From positions 1 to 7,234 of the forward strand of contig CADAFA010000065.1 in assembly GCA_902787065.1 (NCBI GenBank): a stretch of DNA of 7,234 nucleotides, read 5' to 3'. The translations under genes were made by a program, and so were the position numbers. A model generated the notes under the pieces. It was not told where the DNA came from. It did no database searches and saw only the letters and a program-made list of their open reading frames with translations. Below are positions 6,735 to 7,234 of this stretch, in pieces. Every line of letters starts with the position of its first letter. Position 1 is the stretch's first letter. This DNA is from an uncultured Elusimicrobium sp. Lineage in GTDB: Bacteria > Elusimicrobiota > Elusimicrobia > Elusimicrobiales > Elusimicrobiaceae.

Positions 6735-6745
6735 AAATATACCCC

Positions 6746-6773
6746 TTGACAAATTGGAAAAAGTGCTTATACT
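6746..6773 (+). promoter_or_regulatory. Strong sigma-70-type promoter for a small RNA
   Basis: Consensus TTGACA (6746-6751) is 16 bases from TATACT (6768-6773), predicting a start near 6780. It lies only 12 bases after the ABC-F stop, and no terminator separates the two. The -10 box lies within a perfect dyad, CTTATA-C-TATAAG (6766-6778). This is the best promoter match in the window. Confidence 0.8.
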
Positions 6774-6779
6774 ATAAGT

Positions 6780-6945
6780 ATATCCGCGGAGGCCGTTTCG
6801 GGCGGGTGTTGTGGAAGGTGGCAGCGGTGCCCCTACATAGCGTTAAGCCCCCTTGAAGAAGTCGAGCCGGCGGATTAAAAGGAAATGTGTATAATGACGA
6901 AAGTCTATAACTAACTAACCCTCGCGGAAGCCGAGGGTTATTTTT
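6780..6945 (+). ncRNA. Promoter- and terminator-bounded structured small RNA; class uncertain (SRP-like?)
   Basis: A strong promoter and an intrinsic terminator frame about 165 bases without a convincing gene. Bases 6782-6875 are much more GC-rich than the surroundings and fold by eye into one long imperfect rod. ATCCGC (6782-6787) pairs with GCGGAT (6870-6875). Positions 6797-6806 pair with 6848-6857, with one C-C mismatch and two G-U pairs. TGT (6810-6812) pairs with ACA (6835-6837), and GGCA/TGCC (6820-6823/6828-6831) closes a GCGG loop. The 13 bases at 6813-6825 read GGAAGGTGGCAGC, close to the 3' side of the conserved SRP loop (GGAAGG-x-AGCAGC). AGCGGTGCC at 6823-6831 resembles the 5' Alu region of Firmicutes SRP RNA as I remember it. 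The canonical GTCAGG 5' strand of the SRP core is absent, so SRP RNA is not proven. 6S RNA is an alternative of suitable size. The mature form may be only the ~95-base rod. Confidence 0.6.
6916..6945 (+). terminator. Intrinsic terminator of the small RNA
   Basis: TAACCCTCG (6916-6924) pairs perfectly with CGAGGGTTA (6932-6940) around CGGAAGC, followed by TTTTT. On the minus strand no T-run follows the stem, so it serves the plus-strand RNA and not the convergent membrane-protein gene. Confidence 0.85.
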
Positions 6946-6966
6946 ATTGTAAATCTTATCTATCAA

Positions 6967-7234
6967 TTAATTATTAGACGACATTAAATTCATTAGGCTG
7001 ATAAACAGGTTAATAATATCTAAGTAAATGCTAATTGCAAAATTCAGGGCTGTGTCCCAATTATTTGCAGCTGCCACAGCTTTAAGTTTGGCAAGGCGGT
7101 TAAAATCAAAAAGTAAATAACCCGTAAAAATCAAAACACCAAACGCGGCCATAAATTTTTGCCCTCTGATTCGGACAAAAATTCTAATCAAAGAATAAAT
7201 CACTAAAATTATGAGTGCGATAAATAGAAACTTG
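6967..7234 (-). CDS. Bax inhibitor-1 family membrane protein, C-terminal part
   Basis: The frame stays open from the TAA at 6967-6969 to the right edge, so the gene's start is outside the window; the GTG at 7201-7203 is internal. The visible 88 or so residues hold two to three hydrophobic segments (around KFLFIALIILVIYSLIRI, then AAFGVLIFTGYLLFDF, then ALNFAISIYLDIINLFISLM). The pattern FDFNRL followed after about 30 residues by IYLDIINLF is typical of the BI-1/YbhL/YccA/YetJ family C-terminus. The two aspartates match, by position, the pair that acts as a pH-sensitive gate in B. subtilis YetJ. Members are integral membrane proteins tied to calcium leak or membrane-protein quality control. 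The gene is convergent with the small RNA. Confidence 0.85.
   Translation of the reverse strand, partial: KFLFIALIILVIYSLIRIFVRIRGQKFMAAFGVLIFTGYLLFDFNRLAKLKAVAAANNWDTALNFAISIYLDIINLFISLMNLMSSNN

Noticed and set aside
6886..6915. Short peptide frames in the small RNA (ATG at 6886 and ATG at 6894, ending at a TAA at 6913)
   Set aside because: Fewer than ten codons, the upstream AAGGA is too close to the first ATG, and nothing follows that a leader peptide could regulate.
1..7234. CRISPR array, insertion sequence or defence system
   Set aside because: No spaced direct repeats, transposase, nuclease or Cas-like gene was seen on either strand.

Overview
The window comes from a low-GC bacterium. 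Its proteins are of a generic Gram-negative type: exported proteins with Sec signals, a TypA/BipA GTPase, a YheS/Uup-like ABC-F protein and a Bax-inhibitor-1 family membrane protein. The tRNA gene does not encode its CCA end. No gene fixes the phylum. A gut-associated low-GC lineage such as Elusimicrobiota would fit, but that is a weak guess from overall feel, not from a marker.

Layout. Positions 1-180 hold at most the last codons of an incoming plus-strand gene, then two hairpins, the second a symmetric bidirectional terminator. A serine tRNA (anticodon CGA) lies on the minus strand at 180-264 and reads into that terminator. A plus-strand promoter at 363-390 then serves two adjacent genes, 442-2037 and 2052-2960. 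They encode a membrane-anchored, low-complexity protein of unknown function and a secreted protein with ankyrin-like helical pairs. An intrinsic terminator at 2982-3014 closes this pair.

The second block (3097-6734) is a translation-factor pair: typA, then 18 bases later an ABC-F ATPase gene. The ABC-F gene is broken. Its first 86 or so codons are in one frame and the rest in the -1 frame. Comparison with the family suggests about 20 residues are missing exactly at the break, so a deletion of 3n+1 bases (roughly 60) is the simplest explanation, whether biological or an assembly error.

Immediately after it, a strong sigma-70-type promoter (6746-6773) and an intrinsic terminator (6916-6945) bracket about 165 bases with no convincing gene. 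The first 95 bases fold by eye into a long imperfect rod. This is almost certainly a small non-coding RNA gene. It has partial resemblance to two parts of SRP RNA but not the full canonical signature. It is the most interesting object in the window.

The right edge holds the C-terminal part of a Bax-inhibitor-1 family (YbhL/YetJ-like) membrane protein on the minus strand, convergent with the RNA gene.
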